Shown here: positions 1-8,275 of the stretch, in pieces | How the letters are laid out: every line of letters starts with the position of its first letter | Position numbering within the stretch: the stretch's first letter is position 1 | Notes under the pieces: model-generated | Databases searched by the model: none | What the model was told of the DNA's origin: nothing | The model's input: only the letters and a program-made list of their open reading frames with translations | Made by a program: the position numbers and the translations under genes | Source: CAYVUI01 sp964454745 | GTDB lineage: Bacteria; Planctomycetota; Phycisphaerae; Sedimentisphaerales; Anaerohalosphaeraceae | Assembly: GCA_964454745.1 (NCBI GenBank) | Contig: CAYVUI010000032.1 | Span: forward strand, 1-36,902 | Length of the DNA: 36,902 nucleotides | Direction of reading: 5' to 3'

Positions 1-1697
1 TTCCGAAGCCCGGCCGTCTTGGCGTTGTGGTACCGCTCGCCGATGTTAATGTAAATGCCCGCGATTTTGCCTTTCCCGAAATCACGAACCGAGGCGGGGA
101 TTTCACTTGGACCGATGGGCTCATCCCTGGGGAACGTCCGGGCGATCGGCTTTGTGCCCTTGCTAAGTGTAACCCGATGCCAGGGTGCCTTGAGACCGGC
201 CAGAACACCGCCGTGCTCGATCCAGCGGGGCTGATCCAGCGTTTGTTCAATGGTGATACCGAGCGGATCCGAAAACTTTGCCGTTGGCTCTGTGCCGATG
301 ATCAGCAGGTTTCCGCCGTCCCGCACGTATGCGAGAAACTCCTGCTTGAGCGGCTGGGGAATATACTTCCATTCCGGGATTACGATCACCGGGTATTTGT
401 CCATCTGCCCTTCGAGATGATGCAGCATCGTGATATCCACGTGATACTGATTCTCCATCAGGGCGTATAGAATGCCCTTAAACGGCGGCAAGTGCCCGCC
501 GGGAACGAACAAATCGCCGGGCTTTCGGTACAGGGCCTCGTTTGAATACAGCATGGCGATCTGCGGCACCGACTCGGCCCGGTGGCAAACCTTCTGCCTC
601 GCACGGCAGAATTTGCCGACCTCGCCCATTACATCCATCGCCCACAGCCGGACCGAACCGTCACGGTTTTGCGGGTAATATGCCTGGAAACCGCCGCCGC
701 AGGCCAGCACGACCGCGGCCTCGCGTTTGAGCTGTTTGGGGGTTTTTGTGCTGCGCTGGTTCATCTCGGGCCACTTGGTCGAAAAGCCCCACGCCATCAG
801 GTCCCAGGGCATCCCCTGGCCGCGAAGGCAGCGGGCCTCGAAGCGGCCGCTGTTGACGCTGTTCTGCATCGGGTAGTCGCCCGAGAGGTAATCCACATTG
901 ATCGTGATCGGCTCGGCCATCAGCGACGAAAACGCCCAGTTGCTCGCGATCTGGATATCCGGGTCGAATTCGTGGAGCGTATCAACGTAATGGCGGACGT
1001 ACCTGCGGAACGCCTCGCGGTGGAAGTCGGAAAATTCCTGATAATAGGGATCGCCGAATTCTTTTGGTATCTCCGTAATGCCGGTCTCGGCTTTGAACGC
1101 CGCCAGGGCCGCGTCGCTGTAGTCGCGTTTTACCGCCCAGCATTCGCCGTCGATCCAGTAGCCGTCCACCCCGTATTCGCTGGAAAGTTCCTTGAGCTGG
1201 GGGATGAGCAGCTTGTCAACATACGGACCAAACACGGAGGTCTTTTGCGTATCGGGCTTGCCGTTTTCATCCACGCGGGCCCACTCGGGGTGCATGCTGA
1301 CCGCCTTGGAGTCCCACACGCCGGAATAGTGCATAAACAGGGCGACGCCGTTCCGGGCGGTCACTTCGCGGAAGATGCGGAGGGTATCCTTGACGAAACC
1401 GCCGGCCTGGTTGCCGACCTGGGTCGGGTAGCTCGAACGGCCCGGGTGGCCCTTGCAGTCGATCTGGATGTAGTCGGGCTTAACCTTGTCGAGTACTTCC
1501 TGGACCATTTCCTCGGTAACGGTCTTGCCGATCTCTTTGTCACCGTCGCCGGCGTGGTAATCGAAGTGGATGCCGAGAAAGCTCTCGCTTCGCCTTAGCC
1601 GCGGCGGATACTTGTCGCGGTTGTCGTAATCGTGCTTCGCAAAAGCGATTGAAGTAAGAGCGGTCAGGGCTAACAGGAACACTTTTGTTTGTTTCAT
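1..1697 (-). CDS. Secreted glycoside-hydrolase-like protein, C-terminus beyond the left edge (partial)
   Basis: Reading from an ATG at 1697, the frame stays open to base 1, giving at least 565 residues. A GGGAG ribosome site lies 7 bases upstream. Residues 1-20 form a Sec signal peptide ending in IAFA. The rest resembles the beta/alpha-barrel GHL6 and beta-galactosidase-like groups: a YIQIDCKGHPG strand near 77-87, FMHYSGVWD near 121-129, and an acidic WIDGECW motif at 181-187 whose Asp183 and Glu185 are candidate catalytic residues. Residues of about 395-480 (AMLYSNEALY through a GGNLLIIG strand) look like the flavodoxin-like beta-galactosidase trimerisation domain. It follows bioD by 21 bases on the same strand and may be co-transcribed with bioAD, although its role would be polysaccharide breakdown outside the cytoplasm. 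Substrate unknown. An alpha-L-fucosidase-like activity is also possible. Confidence 0.75.
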   Translation of the reverse strand, partial: MKQTKVFLLALTALTSIAFAKHDYDNRDKYPPRLRRSESFLGIHFDYHAGDGDKEIGKTVTEEMVQEVLDKVKPDYIQIDCKGHPGRSSYPTQVGNQAGGFVKDTLRIFREVTARNGVALFMHYSGVWDSKAVSMHPEWARVDENGKPDTQKTSVFGPYVDKLLIPQLKELSSEYGVDGYWIDGECWAVKRDYSDAALAAFKAETGITEIPKEFGDPYYQEFSDFHREAFRRYVRHYVDTLHEFDPDIQIASNWAFSSLMAEPITINVDYLSGDYPMQNSVNSGRFEARCLRGQGMPWDLMAWGFSTKWPEMNQRSTKTPKQLKREAAVVLACGGGFQAYYPQNRDGSVRLWAMDVMGEVGKFCRARQKVCHRAESVPQIAMLYSNEALYRKPGDLFVPGGHLPPFKGILYALMENQYHVDITMLHHLEGQMDKYPVIVIPEWKYIPQPLKQEFLAYVRDGGNLLIIGTEPTAKFSDPLGITIEQTLDQPRWIEHGGVLAGLKAPWHRVTLSKGTKPIARTFPRDEPIGPSEIPASVRDFGKGKIAGIYINIGERYHNAKTAGLR

Positions 1698-1718
1698 TCG
1701 TTTTCTCCCGGAGTAAAG

Positions 1719-2465
1719 TTATGGATTGAATTCGTTCATCAGGGACTCCCAGTCGCAGTCGGCCACAGCTTCGAGCAGGTCGGGGCCGAGGGTGCCGTTT
1801 TCTACGCTGGACTGGTCATCCCAGGTTACACAGGTCAGGATATTGGTCTGGCCGAAGCCGGAGATCACGCGGGGCGCGGTCTGTTCGGCGATTTCGTATT
1901 CGGTTTCGCGGTAGCCGTTGAGCACCACGCCGGCGACCCGAAGCCCTGCCGCACGGACACAAGCAAGGGTCATCAGCGAGTGGTTAATCGTGCCCAGGTT
2001 CGGGCGGGCCACCACCACCGCGGGAAGAGCAAACTGCTGTGCAAGGTCGAGGATCGTAAACTGTTCGTCGATGGGAACCAGGGCGCCGCCGATGCCCTCG
2101 ACGATGACGATATCATGATTTGCTACGATATATCGATAGGCAGTTCGGATCGCGTCATAGTCGATGGGACGGTTTTCGTATTCCGCGCTGACGACCGGAG
2201 CAGCGGGGATGGAATAGCGAACCGGGGTAATCGTGCTCAGCGGCAGGCTGCCGTCCGCGGCGAGGCTGAGGAACTGGGCGTCTTCACTGACCAGACCCTC
2301 TCGCGTTTTGATACAGCCCGTAGCGATAGGCTTAAACACACCCACGCGATACTTGCGGGAAAGCAAATGGGCAATCGCGCCGGAAACCAGCGTCTTGCCG
2401 ACCTCGGTATCGGTCGCGGTAATGAACAGGCCGCGTGCGCGGGGCAGGTCAAGGTTTAGAGGCAT
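1719..2465 (-). CDS. bioD: Dethiobiotin synthetase
   Basis: The 248-residue product catalyses the ATP- and CO2-dependent closure of the ureido ring of 7,8-diaminopelargonate to dethiobiotin, the penultimate step of cytoplasmic biotin synthesis. The P-loop reads TATDTEVGKT at residues 16-25, the form typical of BioD, and VEGIGGALVPI matches the second family motif (usually VEGAGG). Length is slightly above the usual 220-240 residues. The start overlaps the end of bioA by 10 bases, and a strong GGAGG site lies 7 bases before the ATG inside bioA, so the pair is translationally coupled. No bioB, bioF or bioC is present in the window. Confidence 0.95.
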   Translation of the reverse strand: MPLNLDLPRARGLFITATDTEVGKTLVSGAIAHLLSRKYRVGVFKPIATGCIKTREGLVSEDAQFLSLAADGSLPLSTITPVRYSIPAAPVVSAEYENRPIDYDAIRTAYRYIVANHDIVIVEGIGGALVPIDEQFTILDLAQQFALPAVVVARPNLGTINHSLMTLACVRAAGLRVAGVVLNGYRETEYEIAEQTAPRVISGFGQTNILTCVTWDDQSSVENGTLGPDLLEAVADCDWESLMNEFNP

Positions 2466-3826
2466 TGTTCAGCCTCCAGGATTTTGGGCAAATCTTCGGT
2501 CAGGGCCGCTTCGAGGATATCGAGCAACCGGGTAAGCGTGGGGATATCCATCGCCGGCGGCGGCATCAGGACGATGACATCACCCAGCGGGCGCATCATG
2601 GCCCCGCGGGGCCGCATAGCCCCACAGAGCTTGGCGCCAATGGTTTTTGTGTAATCAAAGGATTGTTTGGTCTGCTTGTCTTTCACCAGCTCGATTCCGC
2701 ACATCAGGCCACAGTTGCGGACATCGCCGACGAAATCCAGGCCGGCAAATTTGGCCAGGCGGGTTTCAACAAGCTCAATCTTTTCGGGCAGGCTCTCGAT
2801 GATCCGGTTCTTTTCAAACAGGTCCAGCGATGCAATCGCCGCGGCGCATCCGAGCGCGTTGCCGGTGTAGGTATGGCCGTGGTAGAAGGTTCGCTGGTCG
2901 GAGATCTCGCCGAGGAAAGCCTGAAAAATTTTCTCATTTGCCATCGTTGCCGCCAGCGGCAGGTATCCCCCGGTGATGCCCTTGGCCAGGCACATCAGGT
3001 CCGGGGTAACCCCTTCATGCTCGCAGGCGAACATCCTGCCGGTTCGCCCGAAACCAGTCGCCACTTCATCGACAATCAGCAGTGTGTCATATTTTCGCGC
3101 GAGTTTTTCTGCGCCCTTTAGGAACCCCTCCGGATGGACAACGATCCCGGCTGCGCCCTGAACGAGCGGCTCAACGATAATCGCAGCGACATTGCCGGCG
3201 TGCTGCTTGAGCAGGTTTTCCATCGCGTCGAGGCTGGCGTCTCTGCACTTTTCGGGCATGCCGTCAAACCGGTACGGGTGCGGGCTCGGGACAAAATCCG
3301 CCTCAAAGAGCAGCGGATGAAAAATCCCGTGGAACAGATCAATACCGCCGACGCTGACCGAACCGAGGGTATCGCCGTGGTACGACTGACCCATCGCGAT
3401 GAAACGCTTGCGCGTTTTGCCCAGGTTCTGGTAATACTGGAAGGCCATCTTAACGGCAATCTCGACACTGGTCGCGCCGCTGTCGGAGTAAAACACCCTC
3501 TCGAGCCCGGCAGGGGCAATCTCCGCGAGCCGCTGGGCCAGCTCGACGCTTTTCGTTTGTCCAAGGCCAAGCAGCGTACTATGCGCCACGCGATCAAGCT
3601 GATCGCGAACGGCGTTGTCTATTTCCGGTACGCAGTGGCCGTGCACATTACACCACAGGCTGCTGACGCCGTCGATGTATTCCCGTCCCTTGGTATCGAC
3701 AAGCGTAAACCCGCGGGCAGAATCGATGATCACAGGCTCATCCTGCATCCAGCCCTTCATCTGCGTAAAAGGATGCCACAGATGGCGAAAATCCGCGTTT
3801 ATCAGTTTTTGTGTATGGTCGTTCAT
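2456..3826 (-). CDS. bioA: Adenosylmethionine--8-amino-7-oxononanoate aminotransferase
   Basis: BioA is the class III, PLP-dependent aminotransferase that makes 7,8-diaminopelargonate from KAPA, classically using S-adenosylmethionine as amino donor. The 456-residue protein begins with the BioA-like LWHPFTQMKGW stretch (residues 16-26). It also has the cofactor-binding DEVATGFGRTG motif at 253-263 and the expected Schiff-base lysine Lys282 in LAKGITGGYLP. The start has an AGGA site close upstream. A divergent promoter region of 120 bases separates it from pcm. bioD follows with a 10-base overlap. Some bacteria use lysine instead of SAM as donor, and the sequence alone does not decide this. Confidence 0.95.
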   Translation of the reverse strand: MNDHTQKLINADFRHLWHPFTQMKGWMQDEPVIIDSARGFTLVDTKGREYIDGVSSLWCNVHGHCVPEIDNAVRDQLDRVAHSTLLGLGQTKSVELAQRLAEIAPAGLERVFYSDSGATSVEIAVKMAFQYYQNLGKTRKRFIAMGQSYHGDTLGSVSVGGIDLFHGIFHPLLFEADFVPSPHPYRFDGMPEKCRDASLDAMENLLKQHAGNVAAIIVEPLVQGAAGIVVHPEGFLKGAEKLARKYDTLLIVDEVATGFGRTGRMFACEHEGVTPDLMCLAKGITGGYLPLAATMANEKIFQAFLGEISDQRTFYHGHTYTGNALGCAAAIASLDLFEKNRIIESLPEKIELVETRLAKFAGLDFVGDVRNCGLMCGIELVKDKQTKQSFDYTKTIGAKLCGAMRPRGAMMRPLGDVIVLMPPPAMDIPTLTRLLDILEAALTEDLPKILEAEQCL

Positions 3827-3864
3827 TGTCCTGAAGTTTTTCTCTACAGATTATCCAAAAAGTT

Positions 3865-3892
3865 TTGCACTGTACGGGGCATAATCTATCAT
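3865..3892 (+). promoter_or_regulatory. Predicted sigma-70-type promoter for pcm-recG
   Basis: TTGCAC (3865-3870), a 16-base spacer and TATCAT (3887-3892). It would start transcripts near 3899, about 48 bases before pcm. Its -10 overlaps a minus-strand TATGAT (3893-3888) that could serve bioA, although the minus-strand -35 (CTGCTT at 3915-3910) is poor. Confidence 0.5.
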
Positions 3893-3946
3893 AAAGCCAT
3901 GAAAAAGCAAAGCAGAGAAATGAGAGTTTGAGATTTTGCTGGGGTA

Positions 3947-4639
3947 ATGGCAAAAATTGGTTACAATACGGATATGGTAAGTTATCATTCACATGACAGG
4001 TTCGAGATCGCCCGCCAGACGATGGAAAACGAGCACCTGCGGGCCCGCGGGATCAGTGACGGGCGTGTGCTGCGTGCGATGCGGACGGTTCCGCGTGAGG
4101 TTTTTATCCCTGGAAGGTATCACAGCCAGGCGTACAGCGATTGCCCGCTGCCGATTGGGTGCGGCCAGACGATCAGCCAGCCGTATATCGTCGCGCTAAT
4201 GACCCAGGCACTGGGACTGGGGCCGCAGAGCGAGGTGCTGGAAATCGGCACAGGCTGCGGGTACCAGACGGCAATTTTGGCGGCCGTCTCCGGGCAGGTC
4301 TATACGATGGAACGCCACCATGAATTGCTCGAAGGTGCGCAGAGCCACCTGGAGACACTGGGGATCGACAATGTTCAGTTCGCGGTCGGAGACGGCACGA
4401 AAGGATGGCCCGATGCAAGGGAATTTGACGGGATCATCGTCACTGCGGCGGCGCCGGATGTACCCAAACCGCTGGTCGACCAGATTGGCGAAGGGGGAAC
4501 GATGGTCATTCCGGTTGGCGGCACAGCACACCAGGAGCTTGTCAAGATCGAAAAGCACGATGGGAAAATCGCCCGGCGCGTTTTGTGCGGATGCCGGTTT
4601 GTCAAACTGATCGGAGAATACGGGTTCAGCGATGAATAA
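3947..4639 (+). CDS. pcm: Protein-L-isoaspartate O-methyltransferase
   Basis: Pcm uses SAM to methylate L-isoaspartyl residues in damaged cytoplasmic proteins and so starts their repair. Seen in the sequence: the family hallmark GQTISQPYIVALM (73-85), the SAM-binding EIGTGCGYQTAIL (99-111), and IIVTAAAPDVPKPLVDQ followed by GGTMVIPVG in the C-terminal half. All are close to the Escherichia coli protein. From 3947 the product has 230 residues. The ATG at 3974 (MVSYHSHD) would give 221 and the one at 4022 would give 205; none has a well-spaced ribosome site, so the start is uncertain. It overlaps recG by 8 bases, implying coupled expression. Confidence 0.93.
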   Translation: MAKIGYNTDMVSYHSHDRFEIARQTMENEHLRARGISDGRVLRAMRTVPREVFIPGRYHSQAYSDCPLPIGCGQTISQPYIVALMTQALGLGPQSEVLEIGTGCGYQTAILAAVSGQVYTMERHHELLEGAQSHLETLGIDNVQFAVGDGTKGWPDAREFDGIIVTAAAPDVPKPLVDQIGEGGTMVIPVGGTAHQELVKIEKHDGKIARRVLCGCRFVKLIGEYGFSDE

Positions 4640-6707
4640 GATTGTGACACTTGATACCCCGGTCCATGCGATCAGTCATGCCGGGCCGCGGCGAATCGCA
4701 GCGCTGGAAAAGCTCAATATCCAGACCGCACAGGATCTGCTCGAACACTACCCGCGGGACTGGGTCTTTACGCCGGAACCGATGGAGATCGGCTCGGTGC
4801 GTTCCGGGATGACCGCGTGTATTATCGGGATCGTCGAGCGGACGGAGTTTATCCGCTTCCGCAGGCCGCACCGTTTCATCGCGCACGTGGCGGACCCGAC
4901 GGGCAAATGCCAGGTCATCTGGTTCAACGGCAAGTACATGGTCGACCGGCTCGGTGCGGGCGACTGCCTCGTCGCGTGGGGCAAGTTTGGCAAATACAAG
5001 GGCAAGCTGCAGCTTTCCAACCCCAAACACCTGATCCCTCAAAGCGAGCAGGATGCCCAGCCGGACAAACTCGGCGGCGCGGTCTACCCGGCCACGGCGG
5101 ATTTGTCGTCGGGGCAGATTCGGTACATGATCCGCTCGAACCTGAAAAAACTTTGCGCCGCGGTCGAGGACCATCTGCCCGAAACGCTGCGAAAGGAAAA
5201 CGACCTGCCCGACCTTGCCCAGGCGTATTACCGGATACACCTGCCCGATGACGAGGACCAGGCCCGCGAGGCAAAGCGGCGGCTAAAGTACGACGAGCTT
5301 TTCCTGATGCAGCTTGGCCTGGCCTTGCGAAGGTTTCGCCATGCACACACCGCCCCGGCCCCGGTGATGGAAAATACTGAGACGATTGATTCGCGTATTC
5401 GAAAGCGATTCCCGTTTTTGCTCACCGAGGACCAGGACAGCGCAATCGAGGAGATCGCCGCGGACATGGGCCGCTCGCGCCCGATGAACCGGCTCTTGCA
5501 GGGGGATGTCGGCTCGGGCAAGACGGTGGTGGCGTTGTATGCCGCGCTGCTGGCGGTGGCGAATCGCCAACAGGTATCAATTATGGCGCCGACGGAGATT
5601 TTGGCAACCCAGCATTACAACAACCTCTTGCGGTACCTGGCCGGCAGCAAGGTGCGCGTGGCACTGTTAACCGGCGGCATGAAAAAGAGCGAGCGGACCG
5701 AACTGCTCGAACAATGCAAAACCGGCGAGATCGACATCCTGCTGGGCACGATCGCCCTGATTGAACAGGACGTGCAATTCGCGAGCCTTGGCCTGGTAGT
5801 GATCGACGAGCAGCACAAATTCGGCGTCCATCAGCGGGCGAAACTGCGTAAGGAAACCGCCCCGCACTGCCTGGTCATGACGGCAACGCCGATCCCGCGG
5901 ACGCTGGCGATGACGGCCTTCGGAGACCTGGATGTCTCGGTCATTAAGCATTCGCCGCCGGGACGCGGCAAGGTGATTACAAGGGTCGCGGGCAAGCGGC
6001 AGCTCCCCGAGGCCTATGAGTTTATCCGCAAGCGACTCGCAGCGGGCAAGCAGGCGTACTTTGTGTACCCGCGAATCGATTCCGAGGATGAGACCAGCGA
6101 CATCCGCGACGCGACGGGGCAATTTGAAATCCTGCGTAAAAAGGTGTTCCCGAGATTCAACGTCGCCCTGCTGCACGGCCAGCTCAAAAACGAAGAGAAA
6201 AACGAGATCATGCACCAGTTCCGCACGGGCAAGGTGCATGTGCTTGTGTCGACGGTGGTGATCGAGGTCGGCATGGATGTACCCAACGCGACGATCATGG
6301 TGATCGAGAACGCCGACCGGTTCGGGCTCGCCCAGCTCCACCAGCTTCGCGGGCGCATCGGCCGGGGGCAGAGCCAGTCGTACTGTTTTTTGATCGCCGA
6401 TACCGATACCCCGATCGCGCTCGAGCGGCTGGAAGTGATGGCCAAAACGACCGACGGATTTAAAATTGCGGAAAAAGACCTTGAAATTCGCGGGCCCGGT
6501 GAACTGTTCTCGACCCGCCAGCACGGCCTGCCGGATTTGAAAATCGCGGACATTATCCATGACGCCGACATGCTGCGAAAAGCCCGCAAGGACGCATTCG
6601 AACTGATCGAACACGACCCGAGCCTTAACCGCCGCGAACACCAGGTTTTGCGCAAAGTGCTGATCCGCAAATTCGGCGACACCATCGGCCTGGTGGATAT
6701 TGCGTGA
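4632..6707 (+). CDS. recG: ATP-dependent DNA helicase RecG
   Basis: RecG remodels stalled replication forks and branched recombination intermediates. The 691-residue product has the full layout. An N-terminal wedge/OB-fold region (about 1-250) includes a helix-hairpin-helix-like ISHAGPRRIAALEKLNI. The superfamily 2 helicase core follows, with Walker A GDVGSGKT (291-298), MAPTEILATQH, Walker B-type DEQHKFGVHQR (392-402), MTATPIPRTLAMT and a C-terminal domain with QLRGRIGRG. The family usually has DEQHRFG, so Lys for Arg is conservative. A C-terminal TRQHGLPDL stretch is typical of RecG. The start lies inside the last codons of pcm. No internal stops or frameshifts were seen. Confidence 0.97.
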   Translation: MNKIVTLDTPVHAISHAGPRRIAALEKLNIQTAQDLLEHYPRDWVFTPEPMEIGSVRSGMTACIIGIVERTEFIRFRRPHRFIAHVADPTGKCQVIWFNGKYMVDRLGAGDCLVAWGKFGKYKGKLQLSNPKHLIPQSEQDAQPDKLGGAVYPATADLSSGQIRYMIRSNLKKLCAAVEDHLPETLRKENDLPDLAQAYYRIHLPDDEDQAREAKRRLKYDELFLMQLGLALRRFRHAHTAPAPVMENTETIDSRIRKRFPFLLTEDQDSAIEEIAADMGRSRPMNRLLQGDVGSGKTVVALYAALLAVANRQQVSIMAPTEILATQHYNNLLRYLAGSKVRVALLTGGMKKSERTELLEQCKTGEIDILLGTIALIEQDVQFASLGLVVIDEQHKFGVHQRAKLRKETAPHCLVMTATPIPRTLAMTAFGDLDVSVIKHSPPGRGKVITRVAGKRQLPEAYEFIRKRLAAGKQAYFVYPRIDSEDETSDIRDATGQFEILRKKVFPRFNVALLHGQLKNEEKNEIMHQFRTGKVHVLVSTVVIEVGMDVPNATIMVIENADRFGLAQLHQLRGRIGRGQSQSYCFLIADTDTPIALERLEVMAKTTDGFKIAEKDLEIRGPGELFSTRQHGLPDLKIADIIHDADMLRKARKDAFELIEHDPSLNRREHQVLRKVLIRKFGDTIGLVDIA

Positions 6708-6762
6708 AAACTCGCCCTTTTCCGGCATGGATCGCCATTTGCCCGCCGTTATCCGGCAAGGC

Positions 6763-6791
6763 TTGACATCCTCGGCTGTTTACGGTACACA
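6763..6791 (+). promoter_or_regulatory. Possible promoter for the uroporphyrinogen-decarboxylase-like gene
   Basis: TTGACA (6763-6768), a perfect -35, followed after 17 bases by TACACA (6786-6791), a weak -10. Together they would give a leader of about 55 bases. Confidence 0.45.
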
Positions 6792-6850
6792 GTGCATTTT
6801 TGAAGAATGATTTCAACAATTTGGCCCGTTAGAGGGAGTAAGGCTTTGCG

Positions 6851-7969
6851 ATGACGATTCATTTCAGCGATCAGGACTGGCAGCGTGTAAAAGATGTTCA
6901 CGAGCAGTGGTGGGACAAGACCCTCGAGCGTCCGCTGATCCAGGTACGGCTGTTCGGCAACGATGCCGGGCGGGAAGACCCGAAGCTGGACAAGATCGCA
7001 ACGACGGATTATTTTTCGTATATCGAGCCCGAGCTGTTCGATTTTGACGTGGACCCGAAGCTGCTGGCGGACCGCTGGCACTGGCAGCTTTGCTCGACAC
7101 GGTACCTCGGCGACGGGTACCCGCATGTTTTCCCGAACTTTGGCCCGGGGATACTGTCGGGCTGTTTAGGCCTCGATCCGCAGAATTCCGATACCACCGT
7201 ATGGTACGACCATTCGCACAAGTCGATTACGGAGCTGGATTTTAAGTTTGATCCGCAGAACAAATGGTTCCAGCGGATTATGGGCCTGATCGAAGCGGCG
7301 AACGAGCGTTTCGGCGGCGAGGCTGTCATCGCGACGACCGATCTTGGCGGCCAGTTTGATATCATGGCAACGTTTACCGGCTCGGACAAGCTGGTCCTGG
7401 AACTGTTTGACCACCCGGACGAAGTGATGCGGGCAGCAGAGCAAATCCACGAGGCCTGGTTTGACGCGTTCGGACGGATCGACAACGCCCTCGGCACGCA
7501 AAAGCACGGCTACAGCGCGTGGTGCGCGGTGCTCTCGTCAAAACCGTACTACATCTTCCAGTGCGATTTCGCGTTTATGCTCACCCCGGATTTGTTCAAC
7601 CAGTTCGTCATGCCGGACCTGGCAAAATGCTTCGCGAAAATGCCGCGATCGGTCTACCACCTCGACGGCCAGCCGCAGCTCAATAACCTGCCGACACTGT
7701 TTGCCGACAAAAACCTCGACTGCATCGAATGGGTGCCCGGCCACGGCTCGCCGGATGTCTCCAACTGGCCCGATACGTACAAGCAGATCCAGGCCGCGGG
7801 AAAAAACAACCACATCTTCGACATCCAGTACGAGGGCGACCCACTGGAACTGCCGGACTTGATCCTCGAACAGACCGGCTCGCTCAAGGGCTTTGCGTTC
7901 ATCATGAACCTGCCGGCCAGCCGCGAAAACGAAGCCGCCGAGATGCTCAGCAAGCACGGCGTGATCTAA
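6851..7969 (+). CDS. Uroporphyrinogen decarboxylase (URO-D) family protein, probably not HemE itself
   Basis: A 372-residue cytoplasmic protein with no signal peptide or membrane segment. An AAGG site lies about 7 bases before the ATG. The C-terminal half carries hallmarks of the URO-D superfamily: YHLDGQPQLNNLPTLF from about residue 268, then CIEWVPGHGSPD near 291-302. The latter resembles the conserved IQWVPG segment of the divergent URO-D-like methyltransferase group (CmuA/MtaA/MtbA relatives). It lacks the N-terminal arginine motif I would expect in true HemE, so a methyl transfer or other C1 role is as likely as porphyrin decarboxylation. No corrinoid protein gene lies beside it. Function is inferred from the fold only. 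Confidence 0.65.
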   Translation: MTIHFSDQDWQRVKDVHEQWWDKTLERPLIQVRLFGNDAGREDPKLDKIATTDYFSYIEPELFDFDVDPKLLADRWHWQLCSTRYLGDGYPHVFPNFGPGILSGCLGLDPQNSDTTVWYDHSHKSITELDFKFDPQNKWFQRIMGLIEAANERFGGEAVIATTDLGGQFDIMATFTGSDKLVLELFDHPDEVMRAAEQIHEAWFDAFGRIDNALGTQKHGYSAWCAVLSSKPYYIFQCDFAFMLTPDLFNQFVMPDLAKCFAKMPRSVYHLDGQPQLNNLPTLFADKNLDCIEWVPGHGSPDVSNWPDTYKQIQAAGKNNHIFDIQYEGDPLELPDLILEQTGSLKGFAFIMNLPASRENEAAEMLSKHGVI

Positions 7970-8275
7970 AGCCGCCCGATGGCGATATTACAATCGGTAC
8001 AACCCGTACAGCCTGCATCTGCCTGCGCAAATTTTCTCAATTCTGACAACGTTTGCCCCCCGGGGTATTGTTTCAAAACTTCGAAAATGCTATGATAGCC
8101 TTACGTTCACTGCCGGTAAGGCAGGGTATGAATGGGGGTGTTTCGGAGGAGTCGGAACACGTCAAAAGGTAAGGAGAGGCACTGCCTGTCTGAACTTAAA
8201 TCATGGACGTTGACTATAGAGATGTTCTGCGCCCGTAGACGCAGATGTTATTGAATCTGGAATGGAGAAAGGAAA
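7970..8275 (+). promoter_or_regulatory. Promoter and structured 5' leader of the PEP-CTERM gene
   Basis: This 306-base gap holds no convincing gene and no clear terminator for the gene before it. TTGTTT (8068-8073), 17 bases and TATGAT (8091-8096) with an extended TGC form a strong promoter. The predicted 175-base leader contains CTGCC/GGCAG (8110-8114 with 8120-8124), GTGTT/AACAC (8138-8142 with 8156-8160) and TCTGCG/CGCAGA (8226-8231 with 8240-8245). GGTAAGG occurs at 8115 and 8169, and CACTGCC at 8108 and 8180. The second CTGCC (8182-8186) could therefore compete for GGCAG. No known riboswitch class was recognised. Confidence 0.5.

Noticed and set aside
582..1598. 338-codon open frame on the plus strand
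   Set aside because: Antisense shadow of the secreted glycosidase-like gene, which has a signal peptide, ribosome site and domain motifs.
3899..3931. Ten-codon open frame (MKKQSREMRV) before pcm as a leader peptide
   Set aside because: It begins at the predicted transcription start with no ribosome site and has no regulatory codon run.
3894..3970. BirA operator before bioA
   Set aside because: Only a partial GGTTACAA half-site (3960-3967), located on the pcm side, with no symmetric partner.
5667..6728. 353-codon open frame on the minus strand
   Set aside because: Antisense shadow of recG; composition is skewed and no motifs are seen.
7979..8095. 38-codon open frame after the URO-D-like gene
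   Set aside because: No ribosome site, and it runs into the promoter of the PEP-CTERM gene.
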